A stretch of 64,000 nucleotides of DNA from NCBI RefSeq assembly GCF_947488515.1, contig NZ_CANKZF010000001.1, positions 1,054,001-1,118,000 on the forward strand, given 5' to 3'. The position numbers and the translations under genes were made by a program. The stretch comes from an uncultured Nocardioides sp. GTDB taxonomy: Bacteria; Actinomycetota; Actinomycetes; Propionibacteriales; Nocardioidaceae. Below, piece by piece: positions 1 through 10,256 of the stretch (its first letter is position 1; each line of letters starts with the position of its first letter). The notes under the pieces are model-generated. The model did no database searches and had not been told where the DNA came from. It saw nothing but the letters and a program-made list of their open reading frames with translations.

Positions 1-513
1 TTCTCCCTCAACAACGGCTTCGTCAACGCGTGGTTCAGCTGGCTGCCGTGGATCGCCGAGGACACCAACTGGTTCGGCGACCACTGGCACGCCATGTTCG
101 CGATCATGGTCTCCGAGATCTGGAAGACCACGCCGTTCATGGCGCTCCTGCTGCTCGCCGGCCTGTCCCAGGTGAGCGAGGACATGCTGGAGGCGGCGCA
201 GGTCGACGGAGCCACGTGGTGGCAGCGACTGTGGAAGGTGATCCTGCCCAACATGCGGGCCGCGATCATGGTCGCGGTCCTCTTCCGTGCCCTCGACGCC
301 TACCGCATCTTCGACAACATCTACATCATGACCAGAGGGGCCCAGGACACCGAGTCGATCTCCTTCCTGACCTACCGGCAGGTGATCGAGCAGATGCAGC
401 TCGGCCTCGGGTCGGCGCTCTCGGTGCTGCTGTTCCTGTCGGTGCTGCTGCTCGCGTGGCTGATCGTGAAGCTGTTCCGGGTCGACCTGGCGTCTGCGAG
501 AGGTGAGGGCTGA
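1..513 (+). CDS. Sugar ABC transporter permease, MalF/UgpA type (5' end outside window)
   Basis: This is the C-terminal part (170 codons) of an inner-membrane permease for a carbohydrate ABC importer. It is open in frame from the first base, so the start lies upstream of the window. The permease EAA loop that contacts the ATPase is visible near codons 64-83 (EAAQVDGATWW). Hydrophobic helices flank it, including a last one near codons 137-155. The stop TGA at 511-513 shares its last base with the ATG of the next permease, which indicates translational coupling. The order permease-permease-ATPase matches SugA-SugB-SugC or MalF-MalG-type importers. The substrate-binding protein is presumably upstream. 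The sugar cannot be read from this fragment; the amylosucrase just downstream makes a glucoside such as sucrose, trehalose or maltose plausible. Confidence 0.9.
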   Translation, partial: FSLNNGFVNAWFSWLPWIAEDTNWFGDHWHAMFAIMVSEIWKTTPFMALLLLAGLSQVSEDMLEAAQVDGATWWQRLWKVILPNMRAAIMVAVLFRALDAYRIFDNIYIMTRGAQDTESISFLTYRQVIEQMQLGLGSALSVLLFLSVLLLAWLIVKLFRVDLASARGEG

Positions 514-1376
514 TGAAGGGCAAGAACGCGATCGGCACCTGGGTCGGCTTCCTGCTGATCCTGCTGTGGTGCCTGTTCCCGGTGGCGTGGATCATCTCGC
601 TGTCGTTCAAGTCCGTGAACGAGACGGCGGTCGGCAGTCCGCAGTTCCTCCCCAAGGACGCCACGTTCGAGAACTACAAGGCGCTCTGGGACTGGCCGTT
701 CATCGGCCCCGACCCGACCGGTGTGGAGCAGGACTTCCAGAAGGCCCTGCTCAACTCGTTCGGCATCTCGATCATCGCCACCGTGCTCTCGGTGATCCTC
801 GCGACGCTGGCGGCCTACGCCATCGCCCGGCTGGAGTTCAAGGGCAAGCGGCTGGTGCTCTCGCTGGCGCTGGCGATCGCGATGTTCCCGGTCGTCGCAC
901 TGGTGGGCCCGCTGTTCGACCTGTGGACCAGGTTCGGCCTCTTCAACACCTGGCCCGGCCTGATCATCCCCTACATGTCCTTCACGCTCCCGCTGGCGAT
1001 CTGGACCCTGTCGGCCTTCTTCCGCGAGATCCCGTGGGAGATGGAGCAGGCGGCCCAGGTCGACGGCGCGACGTCGTGGCAGGCCTTCCGCAAGGTGATC
1101 GTCCCGCTCGCCGCACCCGGTGTCTTCACCGCGGCGATCCTGACCTTCTTCTTCGCGTGGAACGAGTTCGTGCTCGCGATCTCGCTGACCTCGACCACCG
1201 CCTCGAGGACGGTCCCGGCGCAGATGTCGTTCTTCGTCGGACCCGACCCGTTCAACCCACCGTACGCACAGCTGGCGACCGCCTCGGTCATCGTCACGCT
1301 GCCGGTGATCATCATCGTCCTGTTGTTCCAGCGCAAGATCGTCGCCGGCCTGACCTCCGGCGCAGTGAAGGGGTGA
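513..1376 (+). CDS. Sugar ABC transporter permease, MalG/SugB type
   Basis: Second membrane subunit of the carbohydrate importer, 287 aa, the usual size for the MalG family. A first transmembrane helix lies near residues 8-30, and further helices occupy most of residues 85-280. The EAA loop is near residues 175-195 (EQAAQVDGATSW), where the ATPase docks. The ATG at 513 overlaps the TGA of the preceding permease (TGATG), and the ATPase gene follows after 7 nt, so the three genes form one transcript. As with the first permease, the family is clear but the sugar is not; a disaccharide or alpha-glucoside is an inference from the neighbouring GH13 gene. Confidence 0.92.
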   Translation: MKGKNAIGTWVGFLLILLWCLFPVAWIISLSFKSVNETAVGSPQFLPKDATFENYKALWDWPFIGPDPTGVEQDFQKALLNSFGISIIATVLSVILATLAAYAIARLEFKGKRLVLSLALAIAMFPVVALVGPLFDLWTRFGLFNTWPGLIIPYMSFTLPLAIWTLSAFFREIPWEMEQAAQVDGATSWQAFRKVIVPLAAPGVFTAAILTFFFAWNEFVLAISLTSTTASRTVPAQMSFFVGPDPFNPPYAQLATASVIVTLPVIIIVLLFQRKIVAGLTSGAVKG

Positions 1377-1383
1377 GGCCGCC

Positions 1384-2649
1384 ATGGCTGCCATCGAGAT
1401 GAAGAACATCGTCAAGCAGTACGGCGACGGCTTCCCCGCCGTCAACGACATCAGCATCGACGTCGCCGACGGGGAGTTCCTGATCCTGGTCGGGCCCTCC
1501 GGCTGCGGGAAGTCGACGCTGCTTCGGATGATCGTGGGGCTGGAGGACATCACCAGCGGCGACATGGTGATCGGCGGGAAGAAGGTCAACGACCTCGCCC
1601 CGCGCGACCGCAACCTCGCCATGGTCTTCCAGAACTACGCGCTCTACCCCCACCTCACCGTCTACGAGAACATCGCCTTCCCGCTGCGCCTCGCCGGCGC
1701 ATCGGACTCCGAGGTCGACCAGAAGGTGCGCGACGCGTCGAAGACCCTCGAGCTCGACGAGCACCTCGAGCGCAAGCCGGGCAACCTCTCGGGAGGCCAG
1801 CGGCAGCGGGTCGCCATGGGGCGTGCGATCGTCCGTCAGGCCGAGGCGTTCCTCTTCGACGAGCCGTTGTCCAACCTCGACGCCAAGCTGCGCGGACAGA
1901 TGCGCACGGAGATCTCCCGTCTGCAGAAGCGGCTGGGCATCACCACGGTCTACGTCACCCACGACCAGACCGAGGCGATGACGCTCGGCGACCGGGTCGC
2001 GGTGCTGAAGCGGGGCATCCTGCAGCAGCTCGCCACGCCCCGCGAGCTCTACGAGAACCCGGCCAACCTCTTCGTCGCCGGCTTCATCGGGTCCCCGCCG
2101 ATGAACTTCCTGCCGGCGGAGGTGAAGGGCAACCAGGTGGAGCTGCCGTTCGGGACCGTCACGATCCCGGAGGAGAGGGCCGCGAAGGCACAGGGCAAGG
2201 GTCTGCTGATGGCGGGGATCCGGCCCGAGCACTTCGAGGACGCCAGCGTCGTCGACGAGGACAAGGTGAGCGACGAGGCGACGTTCAACGCCACGGTCGA
2301 CGTCGTGGAGTGGCTCGGCAACGAGGCCTACGCCTACATCCCCTTCGAGGCGCCGCCCGAGGTCGCCAAGCAGCTCCAGCAGCTGGAGCGCGACCTCGAC
2401 GGTGAGTCGCTGCGCACCCAGCTGGTGATCAGCCTCGACGGCGCGAGCCGGATCAGCGAGGGCGACGAAGCCACCATCTGGGTCGACGCCCGCAAGATCC
2501 ACCTCTTCGACCCGGCCACGGGCGAGAACCTCACGATGGACGCCGAGCGCGCGGGCACCGTGCCGGGTGGCAACGCCATGGCGAAGGCCGAGGAGGTCGG
2601 GCGCGAGCAGGACGACGTGCAGCCGGGCTCGGACACCGCCACCACCTGA
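1384..2649 (+). CDS. Sugar ABC transporter ATP-binding protein, UgpC/MsmX/SugC type
   Basis: ATPase subunit that powers the importer formed by the two upstream permeases; 421 aa, about 50 longer than most members of the family. Walker A GPSGCGKST is at residues 37-45, the signature LSGGQRQR near 135-142, and Walker B with D-loop (FLFDEPLSNLDAK) near 155-167. The C-terminal half from about residue 240 is the TOBE/MalK-type regulatory domain, extended by an acidic tail of about 40 residues that I do not recognise. It lies 7 nt after the permease stop in the same operon. A second, free-standing ATPase of the same family is encoded at 4744-5826, so this one is probably dedicated to its own operon. 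Confidence 0.93.
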   Translation: MAAIEMKNIVKQYGDGFPAVNDISIDVADGEFLILVGPSGCGKSTLLRMIVGLEDITSGDMVIGGKKVNDLAPRDRNLAMVFQNYALYPHLTVYENIAFPLRLAGASDSEVDQKVRDASKTLELDEHLERKPGNLSGGQRQRVAMGRAIVRQAEAFLFDEPLSNLDAKLRGQMRTEISRLQKRLGITTVYVTHDQTEAMTLGDRVAVLKRGILQQLATPRELYENPANLFVAGFIGSPPMNFLPAEVKGNQVELPFGTVTIPEERAAKAQGKGLLMAGIRPEHFEDASVVDEDKVSDEATFNATVDVVEWLGNEAYAYIPFEAPPEVAKQLQQLERDLDGESLRTQLVISLDGASRISEGDEATIWVDARKIHLFDPATGENLTMDAERAGTVPGGNAMAKAEEVGREQDDVQPGSDTATT

Positions 2650-2683
2650 CCCCACGGTCGTCCGGCCCCGCAGGTCGGTGTGG

Positions 2684-2720
2684 GACGAGGCCCCGGGAGC
2701 ATCGCTCCCGGGGCCTCGTC
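2684..2720. terminator. Bidirectional hairpin terminator
   Basis: Perfect 17-bp inverted repeat (GACGAGGCCCCGGGAGC, 2684-2700, with its complement at 2704-2720) around a 3-nt loop. It sits between the convergent sugar-ATPase and GH13 genes. There is no long T-run on either side, as is common in high-GC actinobacteria, so a terminator role rests on stem strength and position. Confidence 0.8.
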
Positions 2721-2746
2721 GCGTCCGGAGCACCCTCGCGACGGCG

Positions 2747-4648
2747 TCAGCCGGACGACGAGGACGACGAGGACGACGCGTGCAGCCACACCGACGCGTA
2801 GGGCTCCAGCCGCACCGCTCCGTCGTGGAGGTCCGGCGCGGCGCCGCCGAGGGCGTCGACCAGGTCGTCGGAGTGCAGGCCCAGCCAGTGCAGGACGTCG
2901 GCGGCCACCCACGCCTCCCGGTCGGTGACGTTGGCGGCGGCGAGGAGCGGGCCGTCAGGGTGCCGCCGGACGACGAGCAGCACGCCGGGGTCGCGCGGGT
3001 CCCACACCTCGGTGGGCGAGGCCGCGTGCAGGTGCGGCAGCGATCGTCGTACGTCGATCAGGTGCCGCAGGCCCGACGTGACGCCGTGCGGGTCGGGGTC
3101 GGCCTCGACGTCGGCCCAGGGCATCCGCGGCCGGTGCACCCACCGGTTGTCGGCGGCGTGGTCGGGGTCGTCGGCCCACCCGTGGTCGTTGAGCAGCCCG
3201 ACCTCGTCGCCCATCCAGATCACCGGCAGGCCGCCGAAGGACAGGATGATCGCGTGCGCGAGCAGGATGCGCGCGGCGGCGTGCGGGTCGCCCACCTCGA
3301 GACCGGCGAGCGAGGCGAGCGAGCCGGAGATCCGCCGGTCCCCCGTCTGCTCGTTGTGCTGGAAGACCAGCCCCCGCGCCCACGACCCGGGGAACGACCC
3401 GGCGTAGAAGTCGGACAGGAACCGCCGGTGAGCGGCCGGGTCGAGACCCACCGCGCGGGCGTCCTCGTCGGAGATGGCCCACCCGATGTCGTCGTGGCAG
3501 CGGACGTAGGTGATCCAGGCCGTCGTCGAGGGCGGCTGCGGCAGCTGCTGGAGGGCGTACGTCGCCAGGCGGGCGTCGCGGGAGGCGAGCATCGACCAGA
3601 CCTGCACCATCAGCCCGTTGTGGTAGGCGAGGTCGCTGACCCGGCCCGCCTGCTCACCGACGCCGAGGTAGGCCGGGAGCTCTGCCGGGCCGACGATCGC
3701 CTCGGCCTTGAACAGGACCGCGGGGGCGGCGATGCGGGCGACCGTTCGGAGGGCGCGGGTGAGGTCGTGCACCTCGGGCTGGTTCTGGCAGTCGGTGCCG
3801 AGGCGCTTCCAGATGAACGCGATCGCGTCGAGGCGGAACACCTCCACGCCCAGGTTGGCCAGCGACAGGATGATGTCGGCGAACTCACGGAGGACGGCGG
3901 GGTTCGACCAGTCGAGGTCCCACTGGTAGTCGTTGAACGTCGTCCAGACCCAGCCCGACAGCTCGTCGTCCCAGGTGAAGCTGCCCGGCGCGAAGTCGGG
4001 GAACACCTCCGGCAGCGTCGCCTCGTAGGCGTCGGGCACCTCGCGGTCGGGGTGCACGTGGAAGAAGGCCCGCCGGCCCGGGTCGCCCGCGCGCGCCGCG
4101 AGGGCCCACTCGTGCTCACGCGCGACGTGGTTGAGCACGAGGTCGAGACAGAGGCTGATGCCCTCGCCGCGCAGGGTGGTCGCGAGGTCGCGCAGGTCGT
4201 CGACCGTGCCGAGGTCGGGCCGCACGGAGCGGTAGTCCATGACCGCGTAGCCGCCGTCGTTGGGCGCCGGCCGCGGCGTCAGGAGCGGCATCAGGTGGAG
4301 GTAGCCGACACCCATGCCACGCAGGTACGCCGCGCGCTCCCCCACCCCGCGCAGCGTCCCGGCGAAGCGGTCCGCGTAGGCCGCGTAGCCCACCATCGAG
4401 GACCGCTGGAACCAGTCGGGCTCGCGCAGCCTCCGCTCGTCGAGCGCGCGCAGCTCCGTCGGACGGGCGGCGTGTGCCGCCCGGGCGACCTCGACCAGGG
4501 ACCGGGTGACCTCGGGCGCCGCGTCGGCGCCGAAGACCCGCGACACGGTGTCGTGCAGGTCGGGCTCCAGGGCGGTCAACCGCTGCTCGAAGCCGGTGTC
4601 GGGGGCCGGGGAGGACATCGGGGAGGACTCCGGCTCGGTGCGGCTCAC
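2747..4648 (-). CDS. Amylosucrase-type alpha-glucan enzyme (GH13 subfamily 4-like)
   Basis: 633-aa GH13 protein without signal peptide, almost exactly the length of Neisseria amylosucrase (636 aa). That family splits sucrose and transfers glucose to alpha-1,4-glucan, or hydrolyses sucrose. The GH13 motifs are present and amylosucrase-like: [25 protein letters not shown] with the nucleophile Asp near residue 274, [10 protein letters not shown] with the acid/base Glu, and [10 protein letters not shown] with the transition-state Asp. The AFIWK and HDDIGW contexts argue against trehalose synthase or maltogenic amylase. GTG at 4648 was chosen because CATACT lies 6 nt upstream (leaderless pattern); ATG at 4615 is an alternative. 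The C-terminus ends in a run of Ser residues coded by GTCGTCCTC-type repeats. It faces the sugar importer operon, from which it may receive substrate. Confidence 0.85.
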   Translation of the reverse strand: MSRTEPESSPMSSPAPDTGFEQRLTALEPDLHDTVSRVFGADAAPEVTRSLVEVARAAHAARPTELRALDERRLREPDWFQRSSMVGYAAYADRFAGTLRGVGERAAYLRGMGVGYLHLMPLLTPRPAPNDGGYAVMDYRSVRPDLGTVDDLRDLATTLRGEGISLCLDLVLNHVAREHEWALAARAGDPGRRAFFHVHPDREVPDAYEATLPEVFPDFAPGSFTWDDELSGWVWTTFNDYQWDLDWSNPAVLREFADIILSLANLGVEVFRLDAIAFIWKRLGTDCQNQPEVHDLTRALRTVARIAAPAVLFKAEAIVGPAELPAYLGVGEQAGRVSDLAYHNGLMVQVWSMLASRDARLATYALQQLPQPPSTTAWITYVRCHDDIGWAISDEDARAVGLDPAAHRRFLSDFYAGSFPGSWARGLVFQHNEQTGDRRISGSLASLAGLEVGDPHAAARILLAHAIILSFGGLPVIWMGDEVGLLNDHGWADDPDHAADNRWVHRPRMPWADVEADPDPHGVTSGLRHLIDVRRSLPHLHAASPTEVWDPRDPGVLLVVRRHPDGPLLAAANVTDREAWVAADVLHWLGLHSDDLVDALGGAAPDLHDGAVRLEPYASVWLHASSSSSSSSG

Positions 4649-4683
4649 GCGCCCAGTATGTCGAAGTCACGCCGGGGACGGCT

Positions 4684-4714
4684 GAGCCCCCGAGAGCGGG
4701 GCTCCCGGGGGCTC
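4684..4714 (-). terminator. Hairpin terminator after the lone sugar ATPase gene
   Basis: GAGCCCCCG (4684-4692) pairs with CGGGGGCTC (4706-4714) across a 13-nt loop that contains a further GC-rich pairing. It lies 29 nt beyond the stop of the minus-strand ATPase gene and upstream of the GH13 gene, so it probably ends the ATPase transcript. Confidence 0.6.
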
Positions 4715-4743
4715 GGACCGTGTGGACGGTGCGGTCGGAGGAC

Positions 4744-5826
<1,083 letters not shown>

Positions 5827-5982
5827 GTTCTGCTCCTTCACCGGCAGGTACGTGCCGGACGATCCGTAGTGAAGTGACCCGGGACACAGTAGGGGCCCGG
5901 GGTGGGCGCAGCAATCAAGGCTCGACCCGTGGTCGCGCCACGGCGGCGCGGGGGCGAGCCGACCGGCAGGGCGCGCGTCTCG

Positions 5983-6630
5983 TCAGTAGGTGCCGAGGTA
6001 CTTCTTCGGCGTGCCGGGCGCGGGCTGGCGCTGCACCGTGACCGACCCCATCAGGGCCATCCCGCGGATGCGCACGACCGGGGACCCGGGGCCGACCTCG
6101 GCGGGCACCTTGTCCTTGGCCTGGCTGAACTCGCCCATGATCGGGGTGCCGTCCATGACGACGTGCATGTCGGCCGGGACGATCACCTTCACCTCGCCCA
6201 TGATCGCGCTGGCGTTGAGGAGCGTCTCGTGGGCCGAGAGCTGCGCCTGGCGGAGGTCGATGACCACGCCACCCATCATCGCGAAGGCGCTGTGGTGCTC
6301 GGGCACCGACCAGACGCCCTGGCGCTTGCACTCGCTCATGATCGCGACGGACGAGTTGTGCCCGACCGCGGGCACCGCTGACGGCGTACGACGCACCGGT
6401 GGGCCGACCGGCGTTGCGGCCGGGCCCGGCGCCTGCAGGTCGAGCGTGATCGGCACCAGCTCGCCGTAGGTCTTGGCCTGCCAGGTCAGCTCCAGCCGCT
6501 CCTCGAGCTCGTCGAGGTCGATGCGGCCGTCGCCGGCAGCGTCGCGCAGCACGTCGGCGACGCGCTGGCGGTCTGCGTCGGAGATGCGCATCTGCGACGG
6601 GTCGTGCGGGCGGTTCTCGATCTCCCCCAT
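5983..6630 (-). CDS. DUF1707 protein with LiaF-like C-terminal domain
   Basis: 215-aa protein with no transmembrane segment. Residues 12-65 (MRISDADRQRVADVLRDAA, then a DELEERLELTWQAKT helix) are a typical actinobacterial DUF1707 domain. After a Pro/Ala-rich linker, residues about 105-205 form a beta-rich region with repeated aliphatic strands and GxxxxMG turns, as in the C-terminal domain of LiaF/DUF2154 cell-envelope stress proteins. The family is common in actinobacteria and its biochemistry is not established; a membrane-stress sensing role is only suggested by the LiaF-like half. TAGGCT lies exactly 6 nt before the ATG with no Shine-Dalgarno, so the message is probably leaderless. Confidence 0.8.
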   Translation of the reverse strand: MGEIENRPHDPSQMRISDADRQRVADVLRDAAGDGRIDLDELEERLELTWQAKTYGELVPITLDLQAPGPAATPVGPPVRRTPSAVPAVGHNSSVAIMSECKRQGVWSVPEHHSAFAMMGGVVIDLRQAQLSAHETLLNASAIMGEVKVIVPADMHVVMDGTPIMGEFSQAKDKVPAEVGPGSPVVRIRGMALMGSVTVQRQPAPGTPKKYLGTY

Positions 6631-6725
6631 GGCGCCAGCCTAGCGAGGAGCGGGAGTCCTCGCCCGTGACGGGCGTCAGGGGCGCCGACCGCAGGAGGTG
6701 GCGCTGCCCGGACGCCGGAAATGCG

Positions 6726-6754
6726 TGGACACGACGGCCCGTGCGCCGGATTCT
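6726..6754 (+). promoter_or_regulatory. Promoter-like motif TGGAC-N18-GATTCT before regulator A
   Basis: TGGAC at 6726-6730 and GATTCT at 6749-6754 are 18 nt apart and 46 nt upstream of the ATG at 6801. The context GTGGACACGACGG is repeated exactly in front of regulator D (18003-18015), and the two boxes recur before regulator C. The recurrence is seen directly; a promoter or operator function is inferred. Confidence 0.5.
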
Positions 6755-6800
6755 GGAAGTCGACGTCTCGGGCACTGCACCAGCGGCTGTCGGAGGTGAC

Positions 6801-9716
6801 ATGGGCGCACTACCGAGCCCGGTCCTGCCACCGGGCGCCCACCAGGTCCTGGTCCGGGCCCTGCACGAGCTGCACCACGAGGCCGGCTGGCCCAGCCTCC
6901 GCTCGCTCGCACGCGACACCGGTGTCTCCCACACCACGGTCTCCAAGGTCTTCTCCAGCAGCGCCCTCCCGCCCTGGGGGACCGTGGAGCTCCTCGTCGA
7001 GGCGATGGGCGGCAGCCGCACGGAGTTCCACGCCCTCTGGCTCGCCGCGTCGTCGGCCGACGACGACGCACCTCCCCCACCGTCACCGGGCATCGCCGGT
7101 CGCCGCACCGAGCTCGCCGTCGTGCGCGACCACCTGGACGGGGGCGGCGGCCTCCTGGTGGTCACCGGCGAGGCCGGCATCGGCAAGTCCACGCTCGTCG
7201 ACGCGGCAGCGGCGCTCACCGACACGCGCGTGGCTGTCGGGCGCTGCCTGCCGTTCTCGACCGAGGTCCCGCTCATGCCGGTGGTGGAGCTGCTCCGGTC
7301 GATCCACGACGCGGACGACGGTCGGTGGATCGGCGAGGCCTTGTCCGGCTGCCCGGCCTACGCGCGTGAGGCGCTCGCCCGGCTCCTGCCCGAGCTGGGT
7401 GCCGCCGCGGTGTCGACCGACGACGCCGACTTCGCCCAGCAGCACCTGTACGCCGCCGTCGCTGCGGTGCTCGCCAGGCTCGCCGTGACGCGCCCCTTCG
7501 CCGTGGTGGTGGAGGACCTGCACGTGTCGGACGCGACCACCCTCGACCTGCTGGACTACGTCCTGTCCCGCGACGTGGACGTGCCGATCACGGTGACGTG
7601 GCGCCTGGACGACCAGAGGGTCGAGCGGTGGCGCAGCGAGTGGCTCGCACGCGTGCAGACGCTGCCCCGGGTCCGGACGATGACCCTCGGGCCCCTCACC
7701 CTGGCGGAGACGCGCGACCAGCTCCGGCTCGCCGGGTGGATCGACACCACCGCGGACCGCGCCCGGCGGATCCACGAGCGGTCCCGCGGGAACCCCCTCT
7801 TCACCGCTCACCTTGCCATCCAGGGGGACGACCCGACCCTCCCCCCGCTGCTGGCCGACCTGCTGGACCGGCACCTCGGCGACCTCTCTGCCGACCAGGA
7901 CCGGGTGGCCACCGCGCTCGGCGTGGCCGACGGCCCCGTCGACGTCGGGCTGGTGACCGCCGCCACCGGCCTCGACGACGACGCCGTGCTCGACGCGTTG
8001 CGACACCTCGCCGCGCGGCACCTGGTGAGCGTGGGCGCCACGGACACGGTGCGGCTGGCGCACCCCCTTCTCGCCGACGCCGCCCGTCGACGGCTGCTGC
8101 CCGGCGAGGTACGCCGGCTGCACCGCACGTTCGCCGAGCTGCTCGGTCGTGGGGGCGGCGCCGACCCGGCCGTGGTCGCCGAGCACTGGCGGCTCTCGGG
8201 CGAGGCCACGGAGGAGGCCCGGTGGCGGGCCGCCGCCGCCCGCCAGGCACGCCGTCGCACCGACCCACGCTCGGAGGCCGAGCACTGGTTGCGGATCCTC
8301 GAGCTGGGCCGCCAGCACGTCGTCGCGCCCGAGGGGCTGGTCACCGCGTGGTTGTCCGCGTTCGACGCGCTGCAGCTGTCGGGCCGGCTCGAGGCCTGCG
8401 CGGCACTGGTCGACGAGGCGCAACCCGACGTCGACGCGCTCCCCGACGAGCAGGCGGCCAAGGTGATCCGCCGCGCGGCGCAGGTCGCCTGGCTGGTCGG
8501 GGACGACCCGGAGGCCGCCGTCGTGCTGGCCGACCGCGCGCTCGACCGCCTCGCCGGGCACCCCGTCGGCGCCGGTCTCGTCCACGTCCTCGACCAGCGC
8601 GCCAACGCCCTGATGGACCTCGCTCGCCACGACGAGGCGACACGCGACCTGCAGGGGGCGCTCGACGCGTGCGCGGAGCTGGACGACGACGCGTTGTACT
8701 TCCAGACCGCCGCCACCCTGGCGTGGCACGTGGGCCACCTCGGCGACCTCGCCACCGCGCTCGACCTGTTCCGCCGGGCGCGCAGCCGGGTGGCCGGAAC
8801 GGCCGGACCGTGGCGGGAGGCCAACCTGGCGATGATGCACACCGACGTGCTCCTGCAGCACCACCGCCCGCCCCACGAGGTCGAGGAGGCCGCCCAGAGG
8901 GTGCTCGACCTCGGGCGGGAGTGGCAGCTCGACTTCCACCTCCTCACTCTGGTCAAGGCCAACGTGGTCCAGGCCTACCTCGACGCGGGCCGGACCGGCG
9001 AGGCTGCTGCCCGTCTGGTCGGCGTGCCCCGGTCGCACAGCTACGACGACTGGCCGGGGCAGTGGGTCTCGGCGCGCCTCGACATCGTCCAGGGCCGTAC
9101 GGACGATGCGATCAGGACCATGCGTGGACTGGTGAAGGTCGGCGGCAGCACGCGCAACCGGCTGAACCGTGCGGTGTGGGAGGCTACGGCTCTGCTGTGG
9201 CAGGAGGAGCCGGCAGAGGCGTGGGGCGCCCTGCGCGACCCGCTCGAGGCGTTCCTCGACTCCCCCGGGATCGTCGACTACTGGATGGCGTTCCTGGTGC
9301 TCGCCCGAGCCGTGGCCGACCTGCGGACACCTCCGGGAGATCGCCCGTCCGTCGAGGACACCGTGGCCCTCGAGGACCTGGAGGACCTGCGCCGACGGGC
9401 CCGGCTCGACCCGCTCGACCCGCAGCGGTCCTCGGCAGGGGTCGCGGCCGGCGTGACCTGGGAGGCCGAGCTCGTCCGGGCCCGCGGCACCGACACGGTC
9501 GACCAGTGGTCACGCGCCGCGGTCGCGTGGGGCCACCTCGGCCGACCCCACGCGGCGGCGTACTGCCGCTGGCGCGCGGCGCAGGTCGCGCTCCGCGAGG
9601 GCCGCGGAGCCGTCGCTGAACGGCTGCTGCGGCGGGCCGCCGCCGACGCCCGTGAGCACGTCCCCCTGTCCCGGGTGATCGAGGAGTGGTCAGGTCGACG
9701 GGTGGTGAGCGACTGA
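6801..9716 (+). CDS. Regulator A: N-terminal HTH, STAND/LAL-type ATPase, helical repeats
   Basis: 971 aa, soluble. Residues 14-70 form an Xre-like helix-turn-helix (SLARDTGVSHTTVSK). Walker A GEAGIGKST is at 123-131 and a Walker B-like VVVEDLH at 235-241. The remaining 600 residues are Leu/Ala-rich helical repeats ending in GRPHAAAYCRWRAAQ. The ATPase and this C-terminal box resemble LAL/MalT-type regulators, but the usual C-terminal LuxR DNA-binding domain is missing and DNA binding appears moved to the N-terminus. ATG at 6801 was chosen because CGGAGGTGAC precedes it and MGALP matches paralogues B and D. Three paralogues follow. Binding of NTP and DNA is expected from the families; ligand and targets are unknown. 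The usual W after LH is replaced by V, a possible change in the ATPase site. Confidence 0.85.
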   Translation: MGALPSPVLPPGAHQVLVRALHELHHEAGWPSLRSLARDTGVSHTTVSKVFSSSALPPWGTVELLVEAMGGSRTEFHALWLAASSADDDAPPPPSPGIAGRRTELAVVRDHLDGGGGLLVVTGEAGIGKSTLVDAAAALTDTRVAVGRCLPFSTEVPLMPVVELLRSIHDADDGRWIGEALSGCPAYAREALARLLPELGAAAVSTDDADFAQQHLYAAVAAVLARLAVTRPFAVVVEDLHVSDATTLDLLDYVLSRDVDVPITVTWRLDDQRVERWRSEWLARVQTLPRVRTMTLGPLTLAETRDQLRLAGWIDTTADRARRIHERSRGNPLFTAHLAIQGDDPTLPPLLADLLDRHLGDLSADQDRVATALGVADGPVDVGLVTAATGLDDDAVLDALRHLAARHLVSVGATDTVRLAHPLLADAARRRLLPGEVRRLHRTFAELLGRGGGADPAVVAEHWRLSGEATEEARWRAAAARQARRRTDPRSEAEHWLRILELGRQHVVAPEGLVTAWLSAFDALQLSGRLEACAALVDEAQPDVDALPDEQAAKVIRRAAQVAWLVGDDPEAAVVLADRALDRLAGHPVGAGLVHVLDQRANALMDLARHDEATRDLQGALDACAELDDDALYFQTAATLAWHVGHLGDLATALDLFRRARSRVAGTAGPWREANLAMMHTDVLLQHHRPPHEVEEAAQRVLDLGREWQLDFHLLTLVKANVVQAYLDAGRTGEAAARLVGVPRSHSYDDWPGQWVSARLDIVQGRTDDAIRTMRGLVKVGGSTRNRLNRAVWEATALLWQEEPAEAWGALRDPLEAFLDSPGIVDYWMAFLVLARAVADLRTPPGDRPSVEDTVALEDLEDLRRRARLDPLDPQRSSAGVAAGVTWEAELVRARGTDTVDQWSRAAVAWGHLGRPHAAAYCRWRAAQVALREGRGAVAERLLRRAAADAREHVPLSRVIEEWSGRRVVSD

Positions 9717-9722
9717 CACAAG

Positions 9723-9759
9723 GATGGATCCCTGCTCCGGGGAGGGGCAGGGATCCATC
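9723..9759. terminator. Hairpin terminator between regulator A and a lipoprotein gene
   Basis: GATGGATCCCTGC (9723-9735) pairs perfectly with GCAGGGATCCATC (9747-9759) over an 11-nt loop. It lies just after the stop of regulator A (9716) and between convergent genes, so it probably terminates regulator A and possibly the opposite transcript. Confidence 0.75.
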
Positions 9760-9820
9760 GGGCGGGCGCGGCCAAGGGACGAGGACCGGACGCCCCCCGA
9801 CGGCGTCCGGTCTGCCCCCT

Positions 9821-10096
9821 TCACAGGCCGTTGTCCCGGAAGTTCATCCGGTTGAGGCTCCGGCCTTGGTCCGGGCTGGGCGTGGGCTTCGCGCGCTTGC
9901 CGTACTCGTCGCCGAACTCCTTGCGGTTGCCCGAGGCGTGGTCGGGGACGGTGGTCGCCTTGTCGGTCTTGTGCCGGTTGATGTTCTGGGCCGGCGGGTC
10001 GAGGTCGGCGCCACAGGCGGCGAACGTGGGCAGGACGATGGCCGCGACCGCACAGGCGGCGATTCGCCGGCGGACGGAATGGGTGTTGGTGCTCAT
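9821..10096 (-). CDS. Small putative lipoprotein, unknown function
   Basis: 91-aa protein with a basic N-terminus, a hydrophobic stretch (residues 10-27) and a lipobox-like FAAC with Cys at 28, so a short lipoprotein anchored outside the membrane is likely. The mature part is hydrophilic, rich in Lys, Asp, Asn and Pro (DPPAQNINRHKTDKATT), with no recognisable domain. ATG at 10096 is preceded by GAAGGGAC at a workable distance. It lies between regulators A and B and is divergent from B. The shared 160-nt upstream region holds three 10-bp spaced TGACA repeats. I do not recognise the family. Confidence 0.7.
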   Translation of the reverse strand: MSTNTHSVRRRIAACAVAAIVLPTFAACGADLDPPAQNINRHKTDKATTVPDHASGNRKEFGDEYGKRAKPTPSPDQGRSLNRMNFRDNGL

Positions 10097-10168
10097 GGTG
10101 TGTCCCTTCGTGGGGCCGGCCCCGGACGGGCCGGTCGTTCCTCCACGGTGGGACCGTCGCCGCAACGG

Positions 10169-10194
10169 TTGACAAGGGTTGACAGACGCTGACA
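10169..10194. promoter_or_regulatory. Three TGACA boxes at 10-bp spacing
   Basis: TTGACA at 10169 and 10179 and CTGACA at 10189 recur every 10 bp, about one helical turn, in the region between the divergent lipoprotein gene and regulator B. This fits a phased operator or overlapping -35 boxes; no partner protein can be named. Confidence 0.4.
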
Positions 10195-10212
10195 CCCCGA
10201 CCTCGAGCGGTC

Positions 10213-10250
10213 TGGACCACCCGCGGGTAGCACACCGGATCGGCGATCCT
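10213..10250 (+). promoter_or_regulatory. Variant promoter-like motif before regulator B
   Basis: TGGAC at 10213-10217 is followed by GATCGG at 10238 (N20) and GATCCT at 10245-10250 (N27). GATCCT ends 6 nt before the ATG at 10257 and there is no Shine-Dalgarno, so a leaderless message is possible. Spacing differs from the N18 seen at the other three paralogues, so confidence is lower here. Confidence 0.35.
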
Positions 10251-10256
10251 TGTCCG

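Noticed and set aside
2747..4648. Trehalose synthase (TreS) for the GH13 gene
   Set aside because: The motifs [11 protein letters not shown] and [10 protein letters not shown] and the length match amylosucrase rather than TreS.
10179..10256. TTG start for regulator B at 10179
   Set aside because: It adds 26 residues unlike the paralogues and runs through the TGACA repeats; ATG 10257 aligns with MGALP of regulator A.
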